From: Prosthecobacter vanneervenii
Lineage (GTDB): Bacteria; Verrucomicrobiota; Verrucomicrobiia; Verrucomicrobiales; Verrucomicrobiaceae
Assembly: GCF_014203095.1 (NCBI RefSeq)
Contig: NZ_JACHIG010000005.1
Location: forward strand, 457,507 to 521,506
Length of the DNA: 64,000 nucleotides
Direction: 5' to 3'
Shown here in pieces: positions 32,901-47,900 of this stretch. Numbering within the stretch: position 1 is the first letter of the stretch; every line of letters starts with the position of its first letter. Both the position numbers and the translations under genes were made by a program. The notes under the pieces were generated by a model. It was not told where the DNA came from and did not search any database. It worked only from the letters and a program-made list of their open reading frames with translations.

Positions 32901-35900
32901 GTAGGAGGCAAATTCAGAGCCGTTGATCACTGCCCAGCCACCGATGATGCCATTGATCAGATTGGCCTGCGTGAAAGCAGCACCGTTAAGCTGGTTGATG
33001 AGGACCTGAGGCTGAGCTCCCACAGGCGCCGCAGTCGAGGTACCACCAAAGGTGAGCCCGTTTCCGGGAACGAAGTTGATCACGCTCTGGCTGCTGGCCG
33101 CGCGGTTCAGATTGGCAATCGTAACGGCATAGGCTCCTGAGGTGGCGCCACCAAAATTGTTGAACGTCACAGAGGAGCCCCCCTCTGCCAGAGTCACTGC
33201 GCCAAAATTCTGCGTATCAATGGCCTGGCGTGCGTTGATGATGATGGCACCACCACTGAGGTTGATAGGAGCGGCTGCCGGAATGCGGGAGGCATTGTCC
33301 ACCAAGCCCTGGTTGTCCAGCGTCAGGGTGGCATACTTGACATTGATGGCGCTGGTCTGTGTCAGCACTCCATTATCTCGCAGATTCAGCACGCCTCCGA
33401 GAACGTTGGTGCTGCCAGTGTAGCTCTGTGCGCTGGTGAGGATAAGGGTGCCTGTCCCGGATTTATACACAGAGAGAGCACCACCTGTGTTGGTGATGAG
33501 GCCGCCGAAAGATGTATTGGATGCCGTGCTGGTGTAGAAATTAGCCGCGCCAGCACCGGTGTTGGTGATGGTGCCTCCAGAGTTGGACAGCGCTGTTGTC
33601 AGACTGCCGATGACGGCTGTGTCGTTGCTGCTCAGGGCTCCGATCATCTGGTTATTGCCGTTCAGATCCACCGTGCCGCCGTTCACACGGAGGTCGTAAA
33701 GCGTGGCGGTGGAGGCGGTGCTGGAAACCAGCAGGGTGTTGCTGGCTCCTGAGCCGAGCACCAGCGTACCGGCGTTCACCGTGGTGGTGCCGCCCATCAG
33801 GCTGCTGCGCCCCAGGGTCAGCTTGCCATTGCCGGACTTGACCATGCCCTGGCTGGATGTGCCGCTGATGTAGCTGTTGAGCGCCAGATCTCCCACATTG
33901 TAGAAGATGAGCTGGTTTGTGGTGTTGGTGGTGACCACACCTCCGGTAATGCCACTGTTGCCAGCCATCGACATGATACCGCCGCTGCTGACGATAAGCG
34001 ATTGCAGCGTGCCGCTGGCGCTGAAGAGCGTTCCGGCAGGATTGATCAAGGAGGTGATCCCTGCGCCAGAAACGTAGACACCGCCTTTGCTCTGCAGAAC
34101 GAGGCTGTTGATGGTGGTGTTGGTCGTAATGGTATTGAGCGCGGTCAGCGAAACGTTGGTATTCAGCGTAAGCGGGGCAAAAGGCGCAATCGTGGGCTGT
34201 GAACCCAGCGACGTAGCCAGTTCGGCAGCGGTCAGCAGACGGAAGCCAGTGCCGGCGATGTAAGTGACAAATCCTGTGCCCGAACCGGTGAGGCTGGTGT
34301 CTCCGATGATATCCGGACGGATGTTCATGGTGGTCGTGCCAGCAGCACCGCCAACCCCGATCAAGGTTGGTGCGGTGATTGCGGTGAAGTTGGCCACTCC
34401 AGCCCCGGCTGTGCCGCCAAGATTGGTACCACGCAGGAGCAGAGTACCACCCAGAGCCCCACTGTTGGCAATGCCATTGATGGTTCTGGCGCTGAGCACA
34501 TTGGAACCACCGCTGCCAGGGGTGATCGTGAGAGTGCTGGCACCATTCTGGATGGTGAGCGCTCCGAGGCTTTCCGTCAGCGAGCCTGAACTGGAGCCAA
34601 TGACGCTGATGGAGCCTCCCTGCAAGCTCATGGCCCGGTTGGCGGCCAGAGTACTCAGGTCTGTGTACTGGCCGGCCGTGCCATCGGCGGCAGCACCAAG
34701 GCGGTTGGCCACATTGGTGGTGGAGTTGTCGATCGTCAGCGTGGAGCCACTGTTGATGGTGGTGTTGCGGAAATTCACACGACCGGCACCGCTGAGCACC
34801 GTGGTGCCCTGGTTCAGAGTCAGCAGGTTGGACACAGATGCGGCAGCTCCCGCCATGCTGTCCCCAGTGAGAGTCCAAGAGCCAGTTCCGATCTTGGAGA
34901 CGTTGAGCAGACCGTTGACAAACGGGCTGGTGAAGGTGCCGGAGAAGGAGGCATTGGTGTTATCATAGCCAGTAACCACCGTTCCCTGGGTATTGAGGTT
35001 GTAGTTGGTGACAGTGCCGCCGCCCGTGATCGAGCCCACAATGCCTGCCAGACCACGTGCATCCAGCGTGGTACCGCCGGAGAGGACGACCTGGGAGTTG
35101 CCAATGAAGGCTCCCGTCTGACCAAAGGCCAGCGTACCAGCCTGCACATACGTCGCACCGCTGTAGGAACTCTGACCACCGATGCCGAGCACGCCAGCCC
35201 CGGTCTTGATGATGAAGCCCGAGTTCATCGCAGAGTTCAGAGCCAGCCCGATCTGGCCTGGCAGCACCGTGGAGGCGTCCACGTTGAAATTCACGCCCGC
35301 GCTCGCGTCCAGGAAGCCGTTAAGAACAGGGATGCTGTTGGCGTTGGCCAGATTGGTGGCGTTGATGATGCCGCCCACCACCATGCTTCCGCTGCTCGTG
35401 GCAGTCGCATTCTGAGAGAGCGTGTAGGTGGTGCCAGAACCGCTGAGAATGGTGGTGCCCGGCGCAATGCCCAGACCGCTGACCGGAGTACCCGGAGCAA
35501 GGGTGCCACCGCCAGGAGCGATCGTGAAGGTCAGCTGGTTGGAATTCGCCGTTGTGGAGGCATTGACCGGAACGGAAATGGTGCCCGAAGCGGTGGCTGC
35601 ACTGGAGATCGTGTAGGTCGTGCTGTTCACCTGGCCGGTGATCGTGGCACCAGCAGGGATGCCGACCCCTGCAATCTGAGTTCCCACAGGAATGGTGGCA
35701 CCTGGAGCAGTAGAGAAAACCAGGGTGGTGGACCCCAGCGTAGTGGTGGCGCTCAGCGCCTGTGCCCCCACCACGGCAAGCGTTCCAGTGCCCGTGGTAA
35801 CTGCCGGGCCGTTGTTGCCATTGGAGCCCCCATCATTGGTGAAGGTGAGGCTCTTGATGGTGTTGTTGAAGCCGTTCAGGTTCAACTGGCCACCGCCATT

Positions 35901-38900
35901 GACCGTGACTGCAGACGTCGTGGCGATCTGGTTGTTCTGGAAGAAGTTAACGACGGAGTTGGCGATTGGCGCGGAGTCCGTGCCATTGCTATTGCCGCCG
36001 GAGATCACAAGATTGCCGCCAATGGCCGGACCTGCCACAGAGTTCAGATTGACGATGACATTGTTAGCATAGGTGGTGCCCGTGTAGGTGTTCGCACCCG
36101 TGAGGGTGATGCCAGGAGCAGTGGAGTTCGTGAAGGCCACCTGGCTCAAGCCATCGAGAACCACATTCAGCGGACTGCCGTTGTCAGTGATGACCGAGTT
36201 GATGGTCAGGACGTTCTGGCCCACATGAATGAAGAGTTCGCTCACTCCTGCACCTGTGGTGATCTGGCCTCGCACCGCAGTGGTTCCGATGCTCTTGGCG
36301 TTGTTGTCGAGACCGGCGAGGATGCCGCCAGCTGTCAGTTTCAGCACATCTGTGCCGGCAGCAAAGGTCAATGCGGCGGCGGCATTGTTGATGGTGAGTG
36401 TGTTGACTGTAATGCCCCCGGCTCCAAGCGTGATGTTGCCGGACTGGCGCACATTGATGTTCTGCAGGGAATTGCCAAACGCGCCAGCTGTCAGGGCGGT
36501 GCTGTAGTTGCCGGCAAGGCGAATGCCGGTGGCGGGATCATAGGTGGCAAACTCGGCGTTGAAGCCGCCACCCGCAATCGGGTCAGTGCCCAAGGCCGTG
36601 GCCCAGGCACCAATGATGCCGTTCACCAATGTCGGAGCATTGGTGATCATGATCCGGCCGTTGTCACCCACAGCCCCGGTATTGCCAGCAGCGAAGGTAA
36701 TAGCAGAGCCGGAGTTGGCCGTGCGAGTCAGGGAGTTCAGGGTGATCTGCGCCGTGCCATTGTTCGGAGTCACCATCAGCAGTGAGGAACCTGAGCCAAG
36801 CGTCAGATTGCCGATCTGCGCCACTCCATTGGTGCCTGCACGGCTGCGGAAGACAAATGCCCCGCCGGTCAGAGTCATGGCAACATTGTTTTTCAGACGA
36901 TTGCTGACAGCTTGAATGCCCGCGCTGTCATCCCAGATTAGCACAGAGCGACGAACAGTGATTCCCGTAGCACCGCTGAACGTGCCGGAATCTTGAAGCA
37001 GCGTAGCACCGCCCTGCAGAGTCAGGTTTCCGGTGAAAGAGTTGTCAGACGTGACCGTCCAGGTGTTGCCCCCATCACGGACCACATTAAGGTTGGCTCC
37101 GTTGATGCCCCCCGCCCATGTCTGGCTGGCGCTGAAGCCGATGCGCAGGGTGGCTGCAGTAGTACTGCTGTTGATGATGGTTCCACCCGTGCCCGGGAGC
37201 GTGCCGACACTGGCAAGGTTGGCGAAAGACTGATTGTTGCCGTTGAGATCAAGGGTGCCGCCGAGGTTGATCTGCAGAACCTGGCCGGATGGGCCTGACC
37301 CAAGCGCACCGGCGCCAGGAATGGTGGTGAAGGGAGAGAAGATTGTCTGGGCACCACCACCGAGTTTCAGCGTGCCGCCATTGATCACCGTGTTGCCGAG
37401 GTAGGTCTGCTGAGCTGCGAGCAGCAGCGTGCCGGATCCCGCCTTGGTCAGTCCACCACCGGACATGTAAAGAGTCGGGTTGATGGTCAGGGTGCTGGAG
37501 CCCGTGACCCATGCGATCAGTTCGCGGTTGAAGCTGTTTGTGGTCAGCAACTGGCCGGTGCCGTTGATGCTGCCGCTGGATGTGGCCAGGATGCCGCCAC
37601 TGTCGATGAGCACGCGGCTGCCGGCGTTGATGGCAAGATTACCACCGGCAAAGGTGAGCGAGTTCAGCGTCAGAGGACCAGCGCTGGCGGTCGTCGTGCC
37701 CGTCGTGAAATAAACGTTGGCGTTGGCCGTGGCGGCACTGTCAGCCACGCGGTCGCTTGTCCCCAGTGCCTGCAGGCCATTGGTGGTGGAAAGGCTCGGT
37801 GCCGCAAAGCTGTAGGTGCTGCCGCCATCGCTGGAGACAAGAGCAAAAGGCAGGATGCCACGATTGGTGGTCCCCGCAGCCCCCCCCTGGCCTGTGGCGC
37901 CAGGAGCTGTGGTGAAGATGATGTTGCTGACGCCTGCGCCTGCCGCCGCCACGCCCAGGTTGGCATTGCTCTGGAAGATCACGGTGCCTCCGGCATTGCG
38001 GGCAAGCGAAGCATTGGAGAATACGGTGCCTGCACCCGTGCCGACAGAGGCGTTTGTCCCCGTGAGGTTGATGAGCGAGTTACCAGCATTGAGGGTCAGA
38101 GCCTGTCCCGTGGCCTCGGTCGAAGAAGTCGTGGTGTTGCCAAAAATATTGAGCGTGGCCGCGCTGAGGGTCACAGGGCGGTTGCCCAGACGGCTGGCCA
38201 GATAGCCGCCGGTGTCATCAACCGTGAGTATGGCCCCTGAGTTGACGGTGGTGGTGCCGCCGGCAGTGAGCACACCAGCACCGCTGATGGCGATGGTGCC
38301 TGCATTGATGGTAACGCCACCGCTCATCGTGTTCACTCCGGTGAAGGTCACCTTGCCCAGCCCTGTCTTGGTCAGCAGGGTGGTTCCAGAAACCACGCCG
38401 CTCAGCGTCATGTCTCCCGAGCCGCCAATGCTGCTGGCCGAGCCGAGCACGATGGAACCAGCATAATTCGCTGCCGTGCCGCTGCTGTTGATCAGGGCAC
38501 CGAGAGTATTGGCTGTAGTCAGCAGGGTCGTTCCCGAGCCGTTGATGGTGAGGGTATCTGCATCTGCAAGAGCGACAGTCTGGCCGTTGAGGTCAAGCGT
38601 GGCGCTGCTGTTGACGGTGGTTCCGCCTGCTGTCGTGCCAAGCGCCTTGGCGCTGCCGAGTTTCAGGATGCCGTTGTTCACAGTCAGAGCCCCGGTAAAG
38701 GTATTGTTGCCACTGAGAGTGACCGTTCCGGAGCCGACCTTGGTCCAGCCGATGCCAGCTGTGCCGCCATCCTGCACCACACCAGCGATATTGATGTCTC
38801 CATAGCCGCCGATGGCGGTGGCCATTGCACTGGTGGCAGCTCCAATGGAGACGGTCCCGTTGAAAACAGCGGCAGTGCTGCTGCTGTTGAACAAGGCCGC

Positions 38901-41900
38901 AGGCGTCGTGGTGTTGCGGAAGATCGGGGAAACGCCGTTGAGCGTGATGTTGCGTCCCACGCTGGAGGCCACGCCGTTCAGGTCCAGAGCACCGTAGGTG
39001 TCGGTGTTGAAGGTGAGGTTGACGGTGGAGGTTCCCACATTCTGCGTGAGCTGGGAAATGGTGATCGTGGTGCTGTTGACGATCGAGGTGATGTAAGACC
39101 CCGGCTGAATGATGCCGCCAGAAACGGCCATACCAACGGCCAGGCCAGCTGTGTTGGCGACGGTCACGGTCTGGGAGTTCTGTGCTGGAGTGCCCGAAAT
39201 GACCAGCCTGGATGGATCGTAGGTGAGAGTGTTGGTGCCTGCAGCCGTGGCATTGGAGGAAAGCGTAAACGTAGTAGCGCCCGTGATGGCAGTAATAACA
39301 GCTCCGGCCGAAATACCAGTGCCGCTGACAGCCATGCCAACTTTGAGAGCGGAGGTGTCCGCCACAGTCACCACATTGTTGTTTGCCACCGTGGTGGAGC
39401 TGACGCTGGAGGTGGGCTGCACCGTGCGGGTGATCAGAGTGCCGCCGGTTGGCAGGGAGTTGGCATCGGTAAGCTGCACATAGCCCTGGTTTACCGTAAG
39501 GGCTCCGGTGAAGCTGGAACTGGCCCCCAGGATCAGCGTGCCGTCTCCCGTCTTGGTCAGGCCATTGCCGCTGTCAGAAATGCCACCGATCAGGTAGAGC
39601 TTGCCGGAGTTAGGAGAAACGGTGACTCCAGCCCCGACCGTGGTGGTTCCGAGCACACCGATCCAGCCGGTCCCCAGCTGGTTGTTCACGTTGAGCTTGG
39701 AACCCGCATTGAGGGTGAGAGTGGCCACCGTGCTGTTGATGGAGGTGCCCTGTCCGTCAAGCGTGACCGTCGCAGAGGCCGGCACAATGAAGGCGTTGTT
39801 GATCTGGGCGGCGTTGCTGTAGTTGTTGGCAGCGGTTGCCGTGGAAGATGACCAATACAAGGCCGAAGCCGGGATGGCCTGCAGGTTGGCCGAGGGAGCC
39901 GTAGGCACGGTGTTGATACCCGTGGCCAGGTTGTTGCCTGCGGTGTCCGGGCCTCCGTAGAGCAGTTGCAGACCGCCGTTGCCGGTGGTGCTGTTGGTCT
40001 GCACTACAATGGTGTGATAGCCAGCGGAAAGGCGGATCGAGCCCGTTCCAGCGGCATTCAGCGCCATGCTTCCCGCACCACTGGTGGTGTCCACGTTCAC
40101 ACCCGCCACAGGCACGCCATCAATGATCAGCATGCCCTGCTTGGCCGTCATCTGGAAGTTGTAATCACCAGCGGTGGTGATCTGCAGCAGGCCGGAATAA
40201 ACCGCCTGAGTGCCGGCCAGGGAGGTCACAATGGCAGGACGATTGTTATAATTGGCATCCACCGGGAGCACGCCATTGACGACAGCGGCCGCCGTCATGC
40301 CGGAACCGAAGGCAGAGTTCAGGTTGCTGGCGCCACCAGAGTAATAGCTGACGCTGAGTCCACCCTGGGTGTAGCCTGCGGGGGGAGAGCCCTGTTGTGC
40401 CGTTCCTGTGGATGGTACAATCGGGAAATAAGCCCCGTTGTTGAGCGTCACGCTGCCAGAGCCAAACGGGGTGCTGACGGTGTTCATGACCGGTGCGGCA
40501 CCGATCAGGCCTGTGGAGGAATTTGTAACCGTGGTGTTGCTGGTGAAGGTGTTGTTGCCAGACAGCAGCACTGTTCCGAGACCGATGTTGGCGTAGCCCA
40601 GAGTGTTGGTGAAACCTCCGCCGACAGTCACTGTGGTACCTTGGGCAGGAGCAAAGTTGATCGTGCCTGTTCCCGAATAGCTGCCTCCCGTGAAGCGGAG
40701 ATTGTAGCCGTTGGATCCGGTCACCTGCAGGGTCTGACCAGCGGCAATGGCCAGCGTTCCCATCTGCACCGTGTTGTTGGTGTTGGCCGAGACTCGGTCC
40801 ATCGTGATGATGGCACTGGTCTGAGCAGAATCCACACTCACATTGTTGCCAAAAATGATGCTGCCGTAGGAAGACGCACCGTTGCTGCGCAGATCCAGCG
40901 TGCCCCCCTTGAGCACGATGGCCATGGTGCCGAGCGGAGTGGTCGAGGCGGCGCCTGCAGGGCCGATGAGGCGCAGTGTACCGTTGTTCACATTCATCGT
41001 GCCGGTCATCGTGCTGCTGTTGAGCACGCCGCTGGGCAGATAGGCATTGGAGAAGGCCAGCACACCGAGGCCGTTCTTGTTAAACGTATGCGCTCCGGTG
41101 ATTTTGCCGCCAAAGGTGGCCACTGCGCTCGGCAGCACCACATTGATGTTGGCAGCAGCGGCCATGGTTGCATCACCGTTCAGAGTGAGTCCGTTGATTC
41201 CGTCAAAGGTCAGATCCCCCTGGGAAACGATGGTGTTGCCCAGAGTGTTGGCAGCGGCGGTGGAAACGAGTGTCGTTCCGCTGGCCAGAGTCAGCGTGCC
41301 AGTTCCTACAGGACCACTGGTGACAGTCGCCCCCACTGCACTGCCAATGCTGCTGGCACCAATGATGAGGCCGCCTGCGGTCACATTGACGCCCCCAGCA
41401 AAGGTGCTCTGCCCCCCCAGCTGCAGCAGCCCTGCCCCTGTCTTGGTGATGCTGCCATTGATGACAGGGACACTGATGTTGAGAGTGGCCTGAAGCGGAG
41501 CCACGCTCTGCCCGTTGATGGTGATGGCACCGACACTGATCGTGCGATTGCTGCCATTGAGATCCAGACGTCCCAGATTTGCGTAGGTCAGGTTGTTCGT
41601 GCCAGTGGTGGTGGCGTTGGCAGAGATCACAAAAGTAGTGCCGTCAATAATGGCGGTGATCGTCGCGCCAGCAGGAATGCCAGTGCCAGAAACCGCCCCG
41701 CCAACGAGAAGCTCTGAGGTACTGGCCACAGTGATGACAGGGCTGCCATTGGTGGTCGTGGAGGAGAAGGCGATGTTTCCGCTCGTCAGCAGGGCCACGT
41801 TGCCCGTCGTAGAGGCGGTGGCGGTGATGTTTCCGTTCAGTTTTAGCGTGCCGACACCAAAGTCGATGGTCGGAGCCGCACCACCATTGTTATTGATGGT

Positions 41901-44900
41901 GATGCCAGCCAGCGTCTGATTGTAATCGTTCATGTCCAGCGAGCCGCCGCCGTTCAGGGTCAGGCTTCCGGTAAACCTGATCTGATTGGCGCCGGTCATG
42001 ATCACCTGACCGCCGTAGATATTGTTTTCTTCGTTAATGCCACCGCTGATGGTGATGTTGCCAGGGATCGAGTAGACGGAGGTGCCGTTGGCACTCGGAT
42101 TGGAGAGATACCACACACCAGAGTTCACGTATGTGCCTCCCGTATAGGTGTTGCTGCCTGTGATGGATGTGCCGGCTCCGACCCCTGAGCTTACGAGGCC
42201 GGTGATGTTGCCGCCGAGCACCAGAGAAACCGATCCGCCAGCGGTGTTGTCCACGATGTTGGCACCGAGCACCTGGATGCGGTTCCATGTGCTGGCCGAG
42301 GAGGCATATGGCAGCGCCCAGTAATAAAGGTCCGCAGGGGAGCTTGTTGTACCACTGGTAAGGTTACCATTGGTGATGGTGAGCACTGTGGGGTAGCCGC
42401 TGGTGTAGGTGCGTGTGGTCGGCACATTGATCGCAGTGCCCGAGTTGGCGCTGAGTGTGATGATGTTATTCACATAATCAATCGCGGTGACAGTCCTGCC
42501 GGAGTCGCTGAAGTTGGTGGAGCCCACGACCAGACCTGCAGGAATCGACTGCACCACGACCTGATTGCTGCTGGTGGAGGCACTGAGAATCACGACGCTG
42601 GCGGTGTTGTCTGAAGTCTGCGAGGCGATGATGCCACCGCCAGCCAGAGTGAGAGTGTTGCCACCGAGGTCCAGAGTCGCGTTACGGCTGGTGTCCAGAT
42701 TCAGGGTGTTTATCGTGCGATTGCTGGTCAGGGTCTGATAAGCCGCAATGGTCGGATTGGAGGCCGTGAGGTTGTTGCTGATGATGAACTGCGTTCCGTT
42801 GGTGATGGAAACGACGGTTGTTCCTGCCGGGATGCCAGGTCCGGCAATCGTCTGGCCCACCTGCAGAGAGGCCGTGCTGCTCACGGTCAGCAGATTGGAG
42901 CCGACAGAGCCCGTGCTTGTCAGAGCGGGCATGGAGACCTTCAGGTTGTCCGTGGCACCACCGGTGTTAATGGTGTTGGTGGGATTGGATGCGTAGCCTG
43001 CATAGCCCACTTGGCTAAGAGCCCCCACGCCCGTGCCTGCAGCGTAGCTGGCAAAGTCGCGATCCACTATAGCCCAGCCGGTCTGTCCGTTGGAGTTGGC
43101 AAAAAGATTGTTCACCAAAGTCGGCGCAGTGTTGAAGAACACACGGCCATTGTTGCCAATCAAGCCCGTGGCACCACGGAAGAACATTGTGGCCCTGGAA
43201 CCAGCCGTCTGCGTGAGGCTCGCAAAGGTGAGGTCTGTGGAGTTGACGTTGATGCCGTTGAGGAGGGTTTCCACGATGTTTTGCGCACCGAGCAGCGTGA
43301 GAGAGTTGAAGGTCTCGCTGGAGGAGGTGCCCTGGCGGTTGCGATACTGGATCATGCTTCCCATCATGGTGATGGGCGCGTTATTGCTGATACGGTCATT
43401 GATGTTGGTGCCCAGCGTAGAACCGTTCTGAATCAGAAGGTTGGAGTTGATCAGGGTGATCGAGGAGGTGTTGAGCAACGTACCCGAGTCAAGAAGTTGG
43501 ACTCGACCGCCTGTAAGGATGGTCGCGCCGGAGTAGCCCTGGGCGTCGTAGATATTCCAGTCATTGGAGCCTGAGCCAACCACAGAACGGGCCACAGCGA
43601 TGTTGCCATTGATCTGGCCCGCCCAGTTCACGTTGGCATTGGCCAGCACCAGCGTCGCCTGCTGAGAGCCACTGTTGATCACGGTACCGCCATTGCCGGC
43701 CACAAAGACGTTGCCGTCAGTGCGCAGCAGGTTTGCATACTGAATGCTGCCGTTGAGATCCAAGGTGCCACCCGCATTGACGGAGAGAGCATTGTTGAAA
43801 TACAGGGAATTGACACTGTTGGCAGCGAGTTTCAGCGTTCCTTGGTTGATCGTGGTGGTGCCGGTGTAGGTGTTGCCGGTCCCGAGGGTCAGCGTGCCGA
43901 CTCCAGATTTGGTCAGGCCGCCGGCGGTGCCGACAATCGCGCTGCTGATATTCAAATTGGCCAGTGCAAAAACCACCAGGTCACGGTTGCTGTTCACGCT
44001 CAGAAGACCTCCGCTGATGCCGGTGTTGCCAGTCAGTGCGAGGAGGCCGCCGCTGTCGAGTGTCAGCGTCTGGCCCACACTCGTGGTGATGCCGCCACCG
44101 CTATTGAGGGTGAGGGAGTTGATCACCAGCGGATTGATGACAGTCCCGGCGGAGCTGAGGGAGACGTTGGCATTGGTGGAAAGACTGGTGCTCATCTCGC
44201 TCGGAGTGAGGGCACGCAGCACACTGGTGCCCGTCGTGGTTCCGCCACTGGAGTCGGCGGTAGCAAAAGAGATACCGCTGCCCGTGAGACTGGTGTCCAC
44301 CAAGGCCCAAGGCACGATGGCCTTGTTGCTGGCCCCGGTAGATCCCGTCTGTCCCAGGAAGGTCAGGCCGTTGGCCGAGGCGGGTCCGGTCACGACGGCA
44401 GTGTTTGCCGCAGAGGCGGAACCGAGATTGGTGCCACGAATCAGGAGCGTGCCACCAGTGCTGCGGGCCACCGTGGTGGAGGTGCCCAGAGTCAGAGTGA
44501 GGGGCTGCGCAGCATTGGGCGTCAGTGTGATGGTGCTGGCTCCGGCCCCCACCGTGAAAGTGCCGGTCTGTTCCAGGGTGGATGCTCCGCTGTTTCCTGT
44601 GATGTTCAGGTTGGCATCGAACATGGTCACAGGCGCGCCAGAGAGGCGGTTGTTCACGTTGGTGCCGGAATTATCAATGCTCAAAACAGCTCCCGGCAGA
44701 ATGGAAACGGTGCCAGTTCCGGTCACGACGCCGCTGCTGAGCAGGCCCAGCGTCCCCTGGCTGATGTTCAGCGCGCCGATGCCGGAAGTCGTGGAGCCAA
44801 AGGTAGTGGCCACGCTGGAGGCCGTGGCCGTGGCTGCTGCGGAAATGGTGATCTGAGTGTCGTTCAAAATAGCTGTCACCGTGGATCCAGCCGGAATGTT

Positions 44901-47900
44901 CGGATTACCGTTGATGACCATCCCTGAATAAAAACCACTGGTGCTGCCGACCGTGACCGTCGTGCTGTTGAGCGTCGTCGAAGCAGCGAAGGTGGGAGTG
45001 AAGGCATTGCCGGTGGTGATGTTCCAGGTGCCGGTGCCAATCTTTTGAAGGGAGGTGGTCGCCGGAGTGTTGCTGAGATTGACCAGCGGTGCGTTCAAAT
45101 TCCCCGTACCTGCGCCAGTCAGATAGAGGTTCATGGTTTGCCCGCTGCCGCCTGTATTCCAAATATAACGCACACCGCCGGAGAGATTGATGGTGCTGCC
45201 GGCGTCCGCTCCTGCCACGATCGAACCAAAACTGCTGTTGTCAGCAGGAGAGACGTTCACAAACACCGGCGCGGTCAGTGTGGCGGTGCCCGTCATCTGA
45301 TGGATGGCGCCCTGGGAGTTGATACCAGAATTGAAACGACCGCCAAAGACGTTGATCTGCACAGTCTCATTGATCGTGTTGGTACCGGCGATGTTCAGGG
45401 CCAGTTCCGAGCTGATGTCACCCACGATAGTGCGCAGCGCCCCGTTGGAAGAACCGCTGTTTCCAAACACACCGACATTCGTCACCTGCAGGCTGCCCTG
45501 CCCAACGGTCAGAGTGCCGTTCCAGCCAGTCTGCGCCTGGGTCATCACCAAAGTGCCCTGGTCGTTTTTCTGGAAATTATTGCTAAGACTGCTCATCGCC
45601 AGAGCAGAATTGAGGGTGAGCGTGTTTCCAGCGGTCACTTCGATGGCATTACTAGCCTGATTGAGGGTGATCGTGCGGCTGGTGGCAAAAGTGCCCGTGG
45701 CACGCAGGCCGGCTCCAGTGGCGGCGTTGGTATTGAGCAAGATCTGGTTGTTCGAGTCGCCAAGCGCTCCATCAGAGGCCACAGCCAGGATGCCCGCAGT
45801 GACATTGATCACAGGAGTCACCGTCAGTGTTCCAGGGGTGCCCTGCAGATTCTGGTTCAGAACCACCTGCTGCAGCACCACCGTCGGATTGGCAGCCGTG
45901 CTGGCACTGCTCAGGGTAACTTGATAACGCCTGACCGTGGGATTGTTTGAGGTGATGTTTTGGCTGAGTGTGAGTACGTTGCCGCTGATAGCCACAACTG
46001 TGGTTCCACTTGGAATACCGGTGCCTAGAACAGGGTTGCCGACCTGATAGGTGCTGGCTGCAGAGCCTCCTGTGATCGTCACCGTGTTGGTGCCGTTTGT
46101 TCCCGTGGTTGTGGAGGTGACATTGTTGTTGATCGCGCTGATGGTGGTGTTGCTGTTGATGCCGGTGCCAGTGACAGGCATGCCCACGGCAAAAATCGAA
46201 GCAGGGTCCACCGAAAGAGTCAGGGTGGTGGCACCTGAAGCCGCGCTGGCAGAGAAATTTTGCACATTCACTGCACTCACCACAGAGCCAGCAACGATAT
46301 TGGTACCGCTGACTTTCTCACCGACGACAAATTTTGACACATCGAAGGCCGTGATAGTCGAGGAAGAACTGGTGCCGTATATCGAAGTGTTGGCGACGGT
46401 GAAGTTGCCGCCGAAGGTGTTGCCGGAATTCCCGAGCACGAGAGCACCTCCGCCAGTCTTGAGGAAAGTAGTGGGACCGGAGACCACGCCACTGAACGTG
46501 AGGCCCTGCACCAGGTTGGAAGCGGTGGCAGTATTGACTTGGAAAGTCGGGGCACCTACGAAAGTGGTCGTCCCGGTGACCTGCAAACCATAGCCATTGT
46601 TGTTGGCCACGACCAAAGTGGCCTGATTCATGTTCAGTGTAGGCACCTGCATCACCTTGTTGGCAGCCTGCGCAAAATACGGAGAGTAGGTGGTGCCATT
46701 GCGTCCCACCTGAATGGTGTTGCTGTTATTGACGTTGATCGTTGCGCTGATGCTCAAGTTCTGAGTTCTACCTGTGCCATCGCCGTCATCCACCAGGTAG
46801 AGGGTGTTGGCAGAGTTGAGGTTGATGGTGATGTTGTTCACCGAATTAGCGCCTTCCAGGCGCAGTCCTGCGTTGGGCTCAAAGCTCAGCGTGCCTTGGA
46901 AGTTGGTATTGTTACCCCTCAGCGCCACAATGCCCGGGGTCACGTTCGTGGTGCCCGTCGCCTGGACTGTGCCATTGGTGCTGCCTTGGGCCAGCGCCGA
47001 AGACTGGCTGACTGTCGTGCCGGCGTTCATGATCGTCGAACGGATGACGACCGTTGTGGTGGAATTCCCCACCAGTCCGGAAAGGATGCTCAGAGTGGCT
47101 CCCGGATCGGAAGAAAGGCTGTTCAGCGAGGTGTTGATGCCACCAGCAATGGCATCAAGGTAGAGCGTGGTGCCATAAGTGATACCCGTGTTGCTCACCG
47201 CCGTTGTCGGCTGGCTGCTCAGAGTGATCTGAGTGGCGCTGTCAACCGACGCAATAGTCGTTCCAGCAGGGATCCCTGTGCCCGAAACCACCTGCCCGAC
47301 GCGCAGACCAGAAGTGCTGGTCATCGTCACCGTCTTGTTGCTGGTGTTGGTGGTGGAATTGATGGACTGGGAGGTGATGGTGATGGTGTTGCTGCTGTTG
47401 CCGATCGTGGTCAGTGCTGCATTCACCGTGTCCTGAATGACGCTGTCCTTGGTGACCAGGATATTATTGGCAAAAGTGGGGCCCACACCGGCGACCGTGG
47501 CTCCCTTGGAGTCCAGGATCAAAGAGCCGGAGTTAAGCGTAACGGAAGCTGAACCGATCGGATTAAAGGCACCCGAAGCGGTGCTGCCCGTGAGCACAAG
47601 GGCGGGGTTGGTGGAGAAAGTCAGCAGGGGAGTGCCAGACGCTGTATTTTTCCCAGAAAGCGTAACGGTGTTGCCGCTGATGGCAGTGATAAACGCCCCC
47701 GCTGCGATGCCGGTGCCGCTCACTGTCATTCCTGGCACCAGACCCGTGGTGCTTGAGACGTTGACGGTGAAGGAGCCGCTGGTCATCGAGGTGGCGGCCT
47801 GATTGATTGTGGTGCCACGAACCTCGATCGCGGTGGATGATCCCAGGTTGTTGGCGACAGCCGTCTGGCCAAAGAAGAGGCGGCCAGTGCCTGTTTTGAC

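Noticed and set aside
39966..41717. 583-codon plus-strand open frame opposite the giant gene
   Set aside because: It has no domain or signal features and lies antisense to a repetitive Gly/Thr/Asn-rich gene whose codon bias keeps the opposite frames open. Similar shadows occur at 43842-44927 and 45045-45950.
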